Below are positions 42,915 to 51,647 of a DNA stretch of 64,000 bases, piece by piece. Under the pieces are notes generated by a model. That model searched no databases, was not told where the DNA came from, and worked only from the letters and a program-made list of their open reading frames with translations. The position numbers and the translations under genes are program-made. This DNA comes from Cytophagales bacterium (lineage in GTDB: Bacteria > Bacteroidota > Bacteroidia > Cytophagales > Cyclobacteriaceae), in contig JAWPMT010000004.1 of the NCBI GenBank assembly GCA_033344775.1, forward strand, positions 558,001 to 622,000, written 5' to 3'. Position 1 is the first letter of the stretch. Each line of letters opens with the position of its first letter.

Positions 42915-44057
42915 ATGCGACACCTTACCTATTTTTTCATCTTCCTGTTTTTTGTCACTTCTTGTAGCTCTAATGAGGAACCACCTCTGGTGCTTACCAC
43001 AATACGAATTGTAACGGACCAGGGGATCAGGCTAGATGTCGTTTCCTCCGAACAAACCACCTTGCAGTTAGACGGATTTGACCAGAACAATCAACCTTTT
43101 GAGATCAATGATGAAATCCTCTGGTCTGTTGAAAATGATCACGCCACCATCACTCAAAATGGCGTACTTACGGCCCAATCGGTAGGTACAGCGATTGTCG
43201 TAGCGCAGGTTTCCGACCTCCGGGCCGAAGCCAGCCTCTCGATCTGGGACAGTTCAGCTCCACGAACCGAAATATACGTCAGTGACGTGGGCAATGACAG
43301 AAACGGGCCGCATCGTATCTGGAGATATGACGAGAACGGAGAACATCCCGAAGCATTCATCTCTACCGCCTTATCCAGACCTCAGGACATCATCTTTCTG
43401 GAAGATCAGCAGATCGTGCTGGTCTCAAATCTCGGCGGTAACAACATCAATCAATACGATATTGAAACAGGTGAGTTCAAAGGCACCTTTGCCGCCAACC
43501 TTAACGGACCCACACGGATTGATATTGGGCCTGACCGGCTCATCTATGCCATTCAGTGGAATGGCGGACCAGTTCGCAGATACGAGCAAGATGGGACCTT
43601 TGTCGATGACTTTACCGATACCTCGATCGATGAAGCCATCGGTATGGCGTGGGATAATCAACGCAACCTCTATGTCGCTTCATTCAATGATGGCGGAAGT
43701 GGATTCGTATTACAATTCGATCCGGAGGGCAACCAGATCGGCACATTCATCAATACCAATCTGGTGGGGCCCACGGACATTTGGTTTGATGGATCGGATA
43801 TGCTCGTCAATGATTGGTCGGCTAATAGTGTGAAAAGATTTGATTCGGAAGGCGTTTTTCTGGAAACCTTTATCTCCGGGGTTGCGCAACCAGAAGGCGT
43901 GGCCACATTGAATGGAAATCTCCTGCTGGGAGCCAGTGGCAGTTCCTCCGTTCCCATGTATACCAGCAATGGCTCCTTTGTAAGTAACCGTATCACGCCG
44001 GGCAAAGGAGGCTTGATCACTCCAAATGCTGTAGTCGTGAGGAGAGTCAATCCCTGA
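42915..44057 (+). CDS. lipoprotein with Big-2-like domain and NHL/SMP-30-type beta-propeller
   Basis: 380 residues from the ATG at 42915, which begins a lipoprotein signal (MRHLTYFFIFLFFVTSC, Cys17; then SSNEE). Residues about 27-115 form a bacterial Ig-like (Big-2) domain (TIRIVTDQGIRLDVVSSEQ, GVLTAQSVGTAIVVAQV). From about 120 on are propeller blades (RPQDIIFLEDQQIVLVSN, GPTRIDIGPDRLIYAIQW, GPTDIWFDGSDMLVNDW). It is probably a surface-exposed binding protein; no catalytic residues are evident. Confidence 0.8.
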   Translation: MRHLTYFFIFLFFVTSCSSNEEPPLVLTTIRIVTDQGIRLDVVSSEQTTLQLDGFDQNNQPFEINDEILWSVENDHATITQNGVLTAQSVGTAIVVAQVSDLRAEASLSIWDSSAPRTEIYVSDVGNDRNGPHRIWRYDENGEHPEAFISTALSRPQDIIFLEDQQIVLVSNLGGNNINQYDIETGEFKGTFAANLNGPTRIDIGPDRLIYAIQWNGGPVRRYEQDGTFVDDFTDTSIDEAIGMAWDNQRNLYVASFNDGGSGFVLQFDPEGNQIGTFINTNLVGPTDIWFDGSDMLVNDWSANSVKRFDSEGVFLETFISGVAQPEGVATLNGNLLLGASGSSSVPMYTSNGSFVSNRITPGKGGLITPNAVVVRRVNP

Positions 44058-44093
44058 TCATACACGTGACCATCCAGCTTACGCTGGTAGCAC

Positions 44094-44591
44094 TTACTTT
44101 TTCTTTACAATCAATGCGGAGATAAGCGCGACAATCATACCGATGGGCAACACTTCGAAATAAGAAAATAAAACAAGGAAGAACGGGTTCTTTGTCATTT
44201 CCTTAAAACTTGCCATCTGAGCTGTTGTGGCCTCTACCTCACTGGCCGGCGCATTTTTAATCATATAATCCGCATAGACGTCCATGAAATCCGGCACTAC
44301 AAAATGATAATACAGCAGACCCAAAACCACGTAATAGGTAGAAGCTACGAAACAAATTAAGGCACCTGTTTTCAAGGCTTTCAGAAAACTAATTTGGCCA
44401 TCCAGCAACTTGTTTCTGTAATTCCTTACGCCAAAATAAATCACTGAAAACACAATGACCATGGTCGCATATCCAATTACATCGTTCCCTACATAGTCGG
44501 GATTGGAATACATCATGTCCATGTGGAATATGGAATTCGTCGCTAATACTAACCCGATCACACTGCCAAAAATTAAGATGACCTTCTTCAT
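44094..44591 (-). CDS. DUF4199 family membrane protein
   Basis: 165 residues with four membrane helices (near 1-18, 38-55, 72-92, 135-160). It has the DUF4199 pattern: MKKVILIFGSVIGLVL, IGYATMVIVFSVIYFGVRNYR, GQISFLKALKTGALI and the C-terminal PIGMIVALISALIVKKK. The family has no known function. It lies 103 bp after a membrane-anchored LuxR-type gene on the same strand, a pairing likely to be functional. Confidence 0.82.
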   Translation of the reverse strand: MKKVILIFGSVIGLVLATNSIFHMDMMYSNPDYVGNDVIGYATMVIVFSVIYFGVRNYRNKLLDGQISFLKALKTGALICFVASTYYVVLGLLYYHFVVPDFMDVYADYMIKNAPASEVEATTAQMASFKEMTKNPFFLVLFSYFEVLPIGMIVALISALIVKKK

Positions 44592-44694
44592 AGGTATTCG
44601 ATTTAAATTTCCAGTGAAACTAGAATGTTAGCGGATAAAGCACTTCATACTTTGGTACCGATTGTGCCTAAATCATAAATGTCATACCAAAGTA

Positions 44695-45162
44695 TTATTC
44701 CACAAGTTCCAATTCTTTGGCCCTGGTGATGGCCTGGAACCGGCTATTGACGTTCATCTTGGTAAAAAGGTTGGAAACATGCGTTTTTATGGTACTTAAG
44801 GACAAGAACAAGTGGTCAGCTATTTTAGAATTGCTATGCCCTTTCGCGATCAATTGTAAAATTTCAAATTCTCTATTGGTAAGAGCAAGCTCCCTCAAAG
44901 CCGCTTCATTTAAAATGAATGTTTTGGATTGCGGTACGATTACTTTTTTCTCTACGATGACAGTTTCGGTTTTTGGCTTGATACTTTGCGAAGCGATCCA
45001 CACTCCTAACACGGTAAAAACTACTGCTATCAAACCGATGTAAATATCTATGGCATTATCCAGTATCAAAAAATTCCATTGCAGCCACTTCAATCCGAAT
45101 ATAAGCGCGGCTAAAATGAGACCGTAAAGTAGAATATGTTTTAGTTCACGAGTCACTTGCAT
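44695..45162 (-). CDS. membrane-anchored LuxR-family DNA-binding protein
   Basis: 155 residues: two N-terminal membrane helices (about 9-27 and 36-58), a short linker rich in Val/Lys, then a LuxR/FixJ helix-turn-helix (about 90-155) with LTNREFEILQLIAKGHSNSKIADHLF and LSTIKTHVSNLFTKMNVNSR. There is no receiver domain, so the signal would come through the membrane part. Being fixed in the inner membrane, it would act on promoters from there or be released by proteolysis. Co-oriented with the DUF4199 gene. Confidence 0.85.
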   Translation of the reverse strand: MQVTRELKHILLYGLILAALIFGLKWLQWNFLILDNAIDIYIGLIAVVFTVLGVWIASQSIKPKTETVIVEKKVIVPQSKTFILNEAALRELALTNREFEILQLIAKGHSNSKIADHLFLSLSTIKTHVSNLFTKMNVNSRFQAITRAKELELVE

Positions 45163-45326
45163 TCAAAATGAGCAGATGCATTAGATAATTCCTGAGAAAG
45201 ATAGCCAATTTCCTCGAAGACAATTCGGATGATTAATGGTGATCTTCGGCATAGAAAGTTATACGAATGAGGTTGTTTCCTTCACCTCATCATTATTGGT
45301 CTTTCCTGGAGAATGGACTATCATTT

Positions 45327-46133
45327 TTACTTCTCCCAAATTTTGCGAACAAGTTTTAACATCGGAAGTTTCGACATATTCAATTTAACTTTTTCAGGAT
45401 CCTTATTTGATCGATTGACAAGTTCTTCCTTGTGGTGATTTTCCTTCTCAGCTTTTTCTAGTGCTTTTATTTCAAGTTTCCATAATTCATCTTCATCAGG
45501 GGGTTGGATCAAATCAACCCCACCTTTATGAGGAACCTGAACATAATCTTTAGGGGGAGTCAGTAAATCCTGTTCGCACCTTTTTGAACAGAGATTCGCA
45601 AGCATAGGTATTGTGTCGGTCCCAACATAGGCGCTGATCCACATTTGGTTGGTCGTTTCGTAGGTTAGTTCTTTTTCACACACACTACATCTCAAAACAG
45701 CCCCATCATACCTGACAGGATTATGATCCAGCGATGGGAAAGTCATTCGATTTTTGTAGTTACCATACAGCGCCCTCGTACTGATTCGACTGTCCTTTAA
45801 TTGCTTGCATTTGGTTAGCTCATATGGCAACCAGTGTAAATCATAGGAGGTATAAGGATCAAAATATTCGAGGGATTCCATTTCCCCAATTTCGGGCGGA
45901 ATTCTCTTCAGAGCACTTCCGTACAGCCCAACTTTTCTGACCTTCTTGAGTTTGGAAATGGTCTCTGGCAAGGTATGAATCTGTGCAAATAATTCATCTC
46001 CCAAAAACTCCCTCGGCACAAACTCATCTTCCCCATTTTCAGCAAGTTCTTCTATGTATTCACAAAGCTTCCGCCAGGCTTTTGTTGTTCTATCCTGTAC
46101 CTTATTCTGTATTTCGGAATTGCTGCTATTCAT
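45327..46133 (-). CDS. leucine-rich-repeat protein with C-terminal zinc-knuckle-like cysteines
   Basis: 268 residues. Three leucine-rich-repeat units are visible near 50-115 (LPETISKLKKVRKVGLYGS, LKRIPPEIGEMESLEYFD, LPYELTKCKQL). A Cys pair CSVCEKELTY near 150 and CSKRCEQDLL near 187 look like a split zinc ribbon. The C-terminus is Lys/Glu-rich. No signal peptide, so cytoplasmic. First gene (from its right side) of an all-minus accessory stretch. Protein-protein interaction is the most that can be inferred. Confidence 0.65.
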   Translation of the reverse strand: MNSSNSEIQNKVQDRTTKAWRKLCEYIEELAENGEDEFVPREFLGDELFAQIHTLPETISKLKKVRKVGLYGSALKRIPPEIGEMESLEYFDPYTSYDLHWLPYELTKCKQLKDSRISTRALYGNYKNRMTFPSLDHNPVRYDGAVLRCSVCEKELTYETTNQMWISAYVGTDTIPMLANLCSKRCEQDLLTPPKDYVQVPHKGGVDLIQPPDEDELWKLEIKALEKAEKENHHKEELVNRSNKDPEKVKLNMSKLPMLKLVRKIWEK

Positions 46134-46320
46134 GATGTCCTGGTGTGATTTCTTCTTATCAAGTTAATATGAAAAAAAGAAGAATGATTTCTTTAGATCG
46201 TAATTGGATTGCGCATGTGCTTTAGAGGCATTTGAATGGACAAAAAGCAAGTTGTGGCGAGTGGGGGGTTGTTTTACATTAGTGTTTCAGACAATTGGTT
46301 TATTCCCAAAAGCAATTAGT

Positions 46321-47097
46321 CTAGTCGTTTTCATTGAACGTAAATTCTTCATCACCTAGGGACACTGTTGTTCGAAACCCTTGCTTTATCAAATCAAACC
46401 CCAGGTTGTACGGTTTCTCTGTGCCCGATGGTAAATACGCAACATAAACCGCTGTTCCTTCATAAAAAGTCATTTTCATTCCAATTATTCCAAATTCATC
46501 GGGTGAGCAGAATTGGTATGTGAATACATGTGGGTTAGCCCCACGTATAGCTAAAGCTCTTTCTTCTAATTCAAATCTTCTAGCAATGAAATTTTTCATT
46601 GTTTCATCGTTCTTTTCTTGAAATGTGGCAAACCCAAGCAGTATTGTAATCTTTCCATTAAAGTTTTTCTTGTACTCATGCCGATAAAGCCCGTAGGAAA
46701 TATTCTCAAAACAATCTATTAAGCGATCAGTATTCATATTCCCCTGTAAAACTGGAAATTCGATTCCTGACTTAGTCCGTACGACACCTGACTTTGCATT
46801 TCTGACGATCTCTTTATTCAAAAAATCTTTGCTTTTTCTCCGAAATGCTCTGTTAATCTTAGTACGTGTTTGTAGAAATCCAATAAGGTTATTTTGGAAT
46901 AGACTCGTAATTGATAACATTAAAAACTCATCATCCTTGGACTTTCTTGAGTTATGCAGATCGCATGATGGAACCGTTATCAAATTTTCTCTAAGGTTAA
47001 GTTTAACGTCCTTAAATTCGGGAAAAAGGCATAACGGAGGAACATGTTCTCTCGAGTTTGCTGGCTGTCCACACCGATAGCAATAATCTAGCTCCAT
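46321..47097 (-). CDS. HNH-endonuclease-like protein
   Basis: 258 residues. The N-terminal 55 residues carry an HNH-like core: CYRCGQPANSREHVPPLCLFP, then ITVPSCDLHNSRKSKDDEFL, giving two zinc Cys pairs, His18 in EHVPP and the HN pair. The remaining 200 residues are strand/helix mixed with no recognised domain. Proteins with this head are usually annotated as hypothetical or HNH and are common in variable and defence-rich regions. Nuclease activity is inferred, not shown. Confidence 0.65.
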   Translation of the reverse strand: MELDYCYRCGQPANSREHVPPLCLFPEFKDVKLNLRENLITVPSCDLHNSRKSKDDEFLMLSITSLFQNNLIGFLQTRTKINRAFRRKSKDFLNKEIVRNAKSGVVRTKSGIEFPVLQGNMNTDRLIDCFENISYGLYRHEYKKNFNGKITILLGFATFQEKNDETMKNFIARRFELEERALAIRGANPHVFTYQFCSPDEFGIIGMKMTFYEGTAVYVAYLPSGTEKPYNLGFDLIKQGFRTTVSLGDEEFTFNEND

Positions 47098-47323
47098 GAT
47101 GGATGGTAAATAATTAATGTGGGCAATGAAACTAGCATTTGCAAGCTGAACTTCTCCAAAGGGGTTAATACTATTTCTCTACACCTGCATAAATTCAATT
47201 CTTTTGATAAAGTAAATTCCTTTGAAGGCGTATGAGATACCTAAACATTCCACCAGTAATGAGAATGCTGATGGATAGACACTTTATAAAAGCTGGCGGC
47301 ACATGACTAATACATATTAATTC

Positions 47324-47458
47324 TTACCTTCTAGGTGGCGGTGGTGGTGGATTTCTTGGTGTTGGAATATTTGTCCTCTTAGGGGTACTTGGAGGTGGCG
47401 GAGTGGGCCTTGTCGGTGGAGTTGGCCTTGGTGTTGGATTTGATCTCTCATTTGCCAT
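47324..47458 (-). CDS. 44-residue proline-rich microprotein
   Basis: ATG at 47456-47458 overlaps the stop of the upstream membrane-protein gene as TAATG, so translation is coupled. The peptide is almost entirely Pro, Thr, Arg and Asn (MANERSNPTPRPTPPTRP..., ending NPPPPPPRR), with no hydrophobic segment, so it should be an extended cytoplasmic polyproline chain with positive charge. No family recognised. The strict frame use (CCN codons across about 130 bp with no stop) and the overlap support that it is real. Confidence 0.6.
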   Translation of the reverse strand: MANERSNPTPRPTPPTRPTPPPPSTPKRTNIPTPRNPPPPPPRR

Positions 47459-47955
47459 TAGTCTTCAACAGTTACATTATAATTTGAACTTAGAAAGTTA
47501 GCCCACTCATTGCGTGCTAATCGTTCAACTTTTTTATTATTGTTCACCTTAATACTTTTTAGTTTGTCAAGAATTTGGAGTTCTTTGTCTCTAAGTTGAA
47601 AGTATTTCTCGGTTGCCATTTTTTCATCCTCGTTCGTTTCAAATTCACTCCAAAGTTTCTCGTAATCGAGATGAAGAGTTTCATAAAATATGTATGACTC
47701 TGCAAGTGTCTGTTTGTCTTTCAAATAAGGCAAAAATGGCTTGATGATATTAGTTAATTGTGAGGCACCAAGAATTGATGCCCAAACAATAGGGTATTCC
47801 TTCCAAATAAGCCAGGCGCCTATTGTTCCAGATGATGCAATTGCAACTGTTACATTGGCTATCCTATCAAAGGTTCGGATGTACGAATTGAAATGACTCA
47901 AATAAAGAGCCTGATATTTAGTTCGAATAAAGTTACCCCATATCTTTTCTCTCAT
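47458..47955 (-). CDS. two-helix membrane protein, SLATT-like
   Basis: 165 residues from the ATG at 47953-47955; a TTG 14 codons earlier would add a poorly supported start. Two membrane helices lie near 29-48 (ANVTVAIASSGTIGAWLIW) and 55-70 (VWASILGASQLTNIIKPF), separated by a very short turn, flanked by long helical regions (KDKQTLAESYIFYETLHLDYEKLW...). This two-TM-within-helices layout matches SLATT domains, predicted pore-forming effectors of nucleotide-signalling conflict systems. Assignment is by architecture only. Its stop overlaps the proline-rich microprotein start. Confidence 0.6.
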   Translation of the reverse strand: MREKIWGNFIRTKYQALYLSHFNSYIRTFDRIANVTVAIASSGTIGAWLIWKEYPIVWASILGASQLTNIIKPFLPYLKDKQTLAESYIFYETLHLDYEKLWSEFETNEDEKMATEKYFQLRDKELQILDKLKSIKVNNNKKVERLARNEWANFLSSNYNVTVED

Positions 47956-48313
47956 AACTTTCGAGTGATGACTAAAATATCCATAGAACAAGTACAAATG
48001 CGTATTATGCTTAAGCGTTAAACCTTGGAGATCAATCCCAAGCGCTTGTTGCTGGAATTAAGTACAACTGTACTGAAACAGTGAAAATAAAACATACCCC
48101 TCCCATCACCAAGCCATTTACTGCGAAAAACCTAAAACCAACAACTAAGCGCTTATAGAGAGCTACCCCATTCCCCCACTCCTGCGAACCTGCTTCGTTC
48201 TACCTCTGTGATATTATAAACCAAAAACATCCGACAGCATTGCAAAAGCTACCGAGCGGGATTACACAGAAGTAGTAGAAGCACGTCAGCATATGCAACT
48301 TCAGCAACTGTTA
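47956..48313. other. 358-bp gap with attC-like imperfect inverted repeat
   Basis: No gene. It includes an inverted repeat: 48040-48055 (AAGCGCTTGTTGCTGG) against 48138-48154 (CCAACAACTAAGCGCTT), with one unpaired base and an 82-base interval. C-rich sequence follows near 48160-48185. Confidence 0.5.
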
Positions 48314-49021
48314 TCAGCTTTTGTTAGTGAAAATTCTAGTCTTTCTCTTAAAGTTCTGATCCCATTTGGACTGGAGTTCGTCTCCTTGAGAATTGTCAAG
48401 AGGTCCAGTTTTTTGGTTTTTAAAGAATGGGTCAGGACTCATAATTGTGCAAGAAATCCTTCTCTCTTTTTGCCAGTCCATATGATATTGAAAGCCATAA
48501 AGAGCTTCCAAGTTCAAATCCTGAAAAATATAGATCGCTCTCGCTTCGTTGTGACTCAAAGATTGATGAATCATAGTGAACGGACTCAAATTATCTTTCT
48601 TAAAAGCCTCAAGATTGTAATTGAATTCTTTCTTCTCATAATTAAGAAGTTTAAGTTCAGCCGTTAAGTTGCCAACACTTGGTTTTTTCGAAAAATCAAG
48701 AACAGTATAGTTCCAAAATTCCAAGCCACTATTGTTGACAGTTGACCAGTATAAATGCCATTTTCTTCTAAACGCTTTTATATCCTCTTCTCGAGATTTG
48801 AAGCCTTCTGGATTAAGCGAGTTCTTCAATATGTTATTGAAATCATCATACTGACTCTTCTTTTTGAAAATTTCAATCAAACCGCTAATTCCAGTACCTA
48901 TTAGCGCCCCTCCAATTGAAGCGTAAATCAACTCCTTTGTCAAGGCTCCAACCCACATTAGGAGACCGCCCATAATTGAAATGATGAGGTAACTAAAGGT
49001 GGGAAAGTCGATTCGGTTCAT
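48314..49021 (-). CDS. two-helix membrane protein with large cytoplasmic domain
   Basis: 235 residues. N-terminal helices near 9-25 (SYLIISIMGGLLMWVGALT) and 31-50 (IYASIGGALIGTGISGLIEIF), then a 185-residue domain with HLYWSTVNNSGLEFWNY, SLSHNEARAIYIFQDLNLEALYGFQYHMDW and RRISCTIMSPDPFF. The family is not recognised. Position next to the SLATT-like gene, on the same strand after the inverted repeat, suggests a linked cargo gene rather than a shared transcript. Confidence 0.6.
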   Translation of the reverse strand: MNRIDFPTFSYLIISIMGGLLMWVGALTKELIYASIGGALIGTGISGLIEIFKKKSQYDDFNNILKNSLNPEGFKSREEDIKAFRRKWHLYWSTVNNSGLEFWNYTVLDFSKKPSVGNLTAELKLLNYEKKEFNYNLEAFKKDNLSPFTMIHQSLSHNEARAIYIFQDLNLEALYGFQYHMDWQKERRISCTIMSPDPFFKNQKTGPLDNSQGDELQSKWDQNFKRKTRIFTNKS

Positions 49022-49269
49022 ATTCGCAAAATGATCGAGTGGTGATTGTTGTTGACAACATCAAAATAGAATGTTCTTTATTCCTTCTATTTCTAATATA
49101 GTAACTAAGCTAATGAGTTTTAGACGTATCTTGAAACGTTATCAACTAAATACCTTATCATTACGAATCCTGGGATTGACTCGGCGCTTAATTCATTAGC
49201 AATTGCATCGAAACAGATCGCGTTACATTATAACCCAACCACTCTTAGCAGAAAATCCAAAACGATCAT

Positions 49270-49806
49270 CTAAGAACCGGGAACTTCCACACGCTTCACC
49301 TCTCCATAAGCCACGCTGTAGCGCTGAAAAGCTTCTTCCAGCCGTGTATGGTTGATGAGGGAAAGCAAAACGCGGATGGGGCCAGCGTGGCATACCACTA
49401 CTACCCGTGTGTCGGTGCTTTGCAACAGGTTTTGGTACCAGGTATTGACGCGATTGACCAGGAGTTGCATGGATTCTCCGTTGGGTACCTGATGGTGCAC
49501 AAAGTCCGCCATCCATGGGTCAAGTTCTTCTTGGTCAATAGCTGACCAGGGCCGGAGTTCCCAATCTCCAAAGTTCATTTCCATCATCTCAGCTGCTTCC
49601 GTCAATTTTGGACTGGGAATCATTTTTGCCAATGCCTTACATCGATCTAGAGGACTGGTGTACACTGCATCAATCTTGTCGGGAAGTTGTTGCAAGACCG
49701 CTTTCGCTTCTTCTGGAAAGTTGCCGGACAGAAGCACATCGGACTGCCCATAACAGATCTCTTTAGCAATGTCGGGGGTGGTGTGACGAACTAAATATAT
49801 TTCCAT
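49270..49806 (-). CDS. cobC: alpha-ribazole phosphatase (histidine phosphatase family)
   Basis: 178 residues from the ATG at 49804-49806. Motifs: EIYLVRHTTPDI (phospho-His), YTSPLDRCKAL (Arg), MNFGDWELRPW (Glu/acid region) and VVVCHAGPIRVLL (second His). It removes the phosphate from alpha-ribazole-phosphate or adenosylcobalamin-phosphate at the end of cobalamin assembly. Last gene of the riboswitch-led cob operon, overlapping cobS by 16 bp. Confidence 0.9.
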   Translation of the reverse strand: MEIYLVRHTTPDIAKEICYGQSDVLLSGNFPEEAKAVLQQLPDKIDAVYTSPLDRCKALAKMIPSPKLTEAAEMMEMNFGDWELRPWSAIDQEELDPWMADFVHHQVPNGESMQLLVNRVNTWYQNLLQSTDTRVVVVCHAGPIRVLLSLINHTRLEEAFQRYSVAYGEVKRVEVPGS

Positions 49807-50576
49807 AAGATCACTACGACGGCATAATACACTACTTCTACCATCTGCTGGGTAGCTCCCAGGCAGTCTCCGGTATATCCACCGATCCGCTTCTGAAAGA
49901 AGCGACTCAAATACATCTTGAACAAATACAAAGGCAATGGCACCAGGCACCACCACCAATCATTGGTCATGAAGGCAATCACCGCGGTGGGGATCAGGCC
50001 CACCAGAAGCGATACGATAACATTAGTGATCGAAAAGGACTTGGCTACGGGTTTTGCTTTGCTTTGCTCGTCTTCCCTTACATACTCATGGGTAAATATC
50101 ACGGTACCGGCGATCATTCGACTGAGAGTATGTCCATTGATGACGATGAGTAACAACAGCAATGGGTCATATTTTGGGATGATCTGTATCAAAAGGGATA
50201 CTTTCAACCCTAATAGGATCAAAAGCCCTACTACGGCATAAGTCCCCACCCGGCTGTCTTTCATAATGGTCAGGATCTGTTCTTTGGTCCAGCCGCCGCC
50301 AAAACCATCACAAACATCCGCAAACCCATCCTCATGAAAAGCGCCCGTAAACCACACAGAGATGGCAATAAATATCATGCTGGCAAACAAGGGGCTCACC
50401 ATCCAATTTCCAGCCAACAAGCCTATTCCCGAGAGTGCACCGATGATCCAGCCAATCATTGGAAAATACCGTACCGATTTGTTGATGTACTCCGGACTGT
50501 GATCCACCCAGGACGGGGATGGGATTCGGGTGTAAAACATTAGCGCAGTGAAAAATATTTTGATCTCCTCTCTCAT
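49791..50576 (-). CDS. cobS: adenosylcobinamide-GDP ribazoletransferase (cobalamin synthase)
   Basis: 261 residues, polytopic. The family signature is plain: TALMFYTRIPSP at the start, GAFHEDGFADVCDGFGGGW and MKDSRVGTYAVVGL near 85-115. It joins AdoCbi-GDP to alpha-ribazole in the inner membrane. Its start overlaps the cobT stop by four bases (ATGA) and its end overlaps cobC. Confidence 0.95.
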   Translation of the reverse strand: MREEIKIFFTALMFYTRIPSPSWVDHSPEYINKSVRYFPMIGWIIGALSGIGLLAGNWMVSPLFASMIFIAISVWFTGAFHEDGFADVCDGFGGGWTKEQILTIMKDSRVGTYAVVGLLILLGLKVSLLIQIIPKYDPLLLLLIVINGHTLSRMIAGTVIFTHEYVREDEQSKAKPVAKSFSITNVIVSLLVGLIPTAVIAFMTNDWWWCLVPLPLYLFKMYLSRFFQKRIGGYTGDCLGATQQMVEVVYYAVVVILWKYI

Positions 50577-51634
50577 GTGGTAGAAGTACTTACACCAGCT
50601 GTATCAAAGCTGGCCATATCGTTTAACATATTTACTGCCATTTGCAGTAACGGATAGCTGGTCGCACAACCAGTCCCTTCTCCTAATCGCATGTTTAGTT
50701 CCAATAAAGGGTCGGCCTTCAGGTGAGCCAGCATACCGATATGGCCTTGCTCCTCTGAACGATGGGTAAACACGGCATAATCCCTGACCTCAGGTCGGAT
50801 CTGTTGAGCAATCAGAAAGGCCGCGGTAGAGATAAAGCCATCTATCAGAAGCAGGCACTTACTGCTAGCACCAGCCAACATCCCTCCTACCATCTGGACC
50901 ATTTCAAAGCCGCCGAAAGTCGCAAGGATCTCTTCAGGTTTTGTCGTGGCATCCAGCCCATGAAAGGTACTGACCTCTTCCAATGTTTGTAATTTCTGCT
51001 TTAGGAAATCATCCTCGGCTCCGGTTCCTTTGCCTACACAGGATGATAAAGGCAGGTCACAGACCGTACTCATGATCAATGAAGCGGCCGAAGTATTGCC
51101 GATTCCCATTTCTCCGAATCCAATCACGTTGGTTCCCTTTCGGACCAATTGCTTCACGATCTCCGCTCCTTTTCCAAGTGCCTGGCGACAGGTTTCGGGG
51201 GACATGGCCAGTCCTTGGCGATAATCTGTAGTACCCATACCCATTTTAGCGTTGACCAGATTGGGCGTTTCGCCGAACGCATGATTGACGCCCGAATCGA
51301 CGACCATTACCTGCATATTCGCCACCTTGGCGAAGACATTGATCGCTGCCCCTTCTTGAAGAAAATTCATAACCATCTGATGCGTGACCTCTTGTGGGTA
51401 GGGATTCACCAGACCCGAGCTGGCTATGCCATGATCGCCAGCAAAGACGAGTACCACGGGCTTATTTAATGATGGGTTGAGACTGCCTTGAATTCGTGCC
51501 ACCTGAAACGCCAACTGCTCCAATTTTCCCAAAGAACCGGGTGGCTTGGTTTTCAAGTTCAGTTTATTCCAAATCTCCTGATCAAGGGTAGTGTCTACGG
51601 ATGCGATTGACCATTCTGAGTCATTGTTCTTCAT
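50573..51634 (-). CDS. cobT: nicotinate-nucleotide--dimethylbenzimidazole phosphoribosyltransferase
   Basis: 353 residues. Motifs: KTKPPGSLGKLEQLAFQVARIQ at the start, VFAGDHGIA, GFGEMGIGNTSAAS and the C-terminal LNMRLGEGTGCA, with the catalytic Glu in the RLGEGTG segment. It activates the lower-ligand base to alpha-ribazole-phosphate. The four genes of this operon cover cobinamide salvage and lower-ligand attachment; corrin-ring genes are not in the window. Confidence 0.96.
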   Translation of the reverse strand: MKNNDSEWSIASVDTTLDQEIWNKLNLKTKPPGSLGKLEQLAFQVARIQGSLNPSLNKPVVLVFAGDHGIASSGLVNPYPQEVTHQMVMNFLQEGAAINVFAKVANMQVMVVDSGVNHAFGETPNLVNAKMGMGTTDYRQGLAMSPETCRQALGKGAEIVKQLVRKGTNVIGFGEMGIGNTSAASLIMSTVCDLPLSSCVGKGTGAEDDFLKQKLQTLEEVSTFHGLDATTKPEEILATFGGFEMVQMVGGMLAGASSKCLLLIDGFISTAAFLIAQQIRPEVRDYAVFTHRSEEQGHIGMLAHLKADPLLELNMRLGEGTGCATSYPLLQMAVNMLNDMASFDTAGVSTSTT

Positions 51635-51647
51635 GTTTTGCTAGTAG

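Noticed and set aside
48293-48667. 124-codon + strand frame
   Set aside because: Lies antisense inside the 2TM gene at 48314-49021, which has clear helices and a better start.
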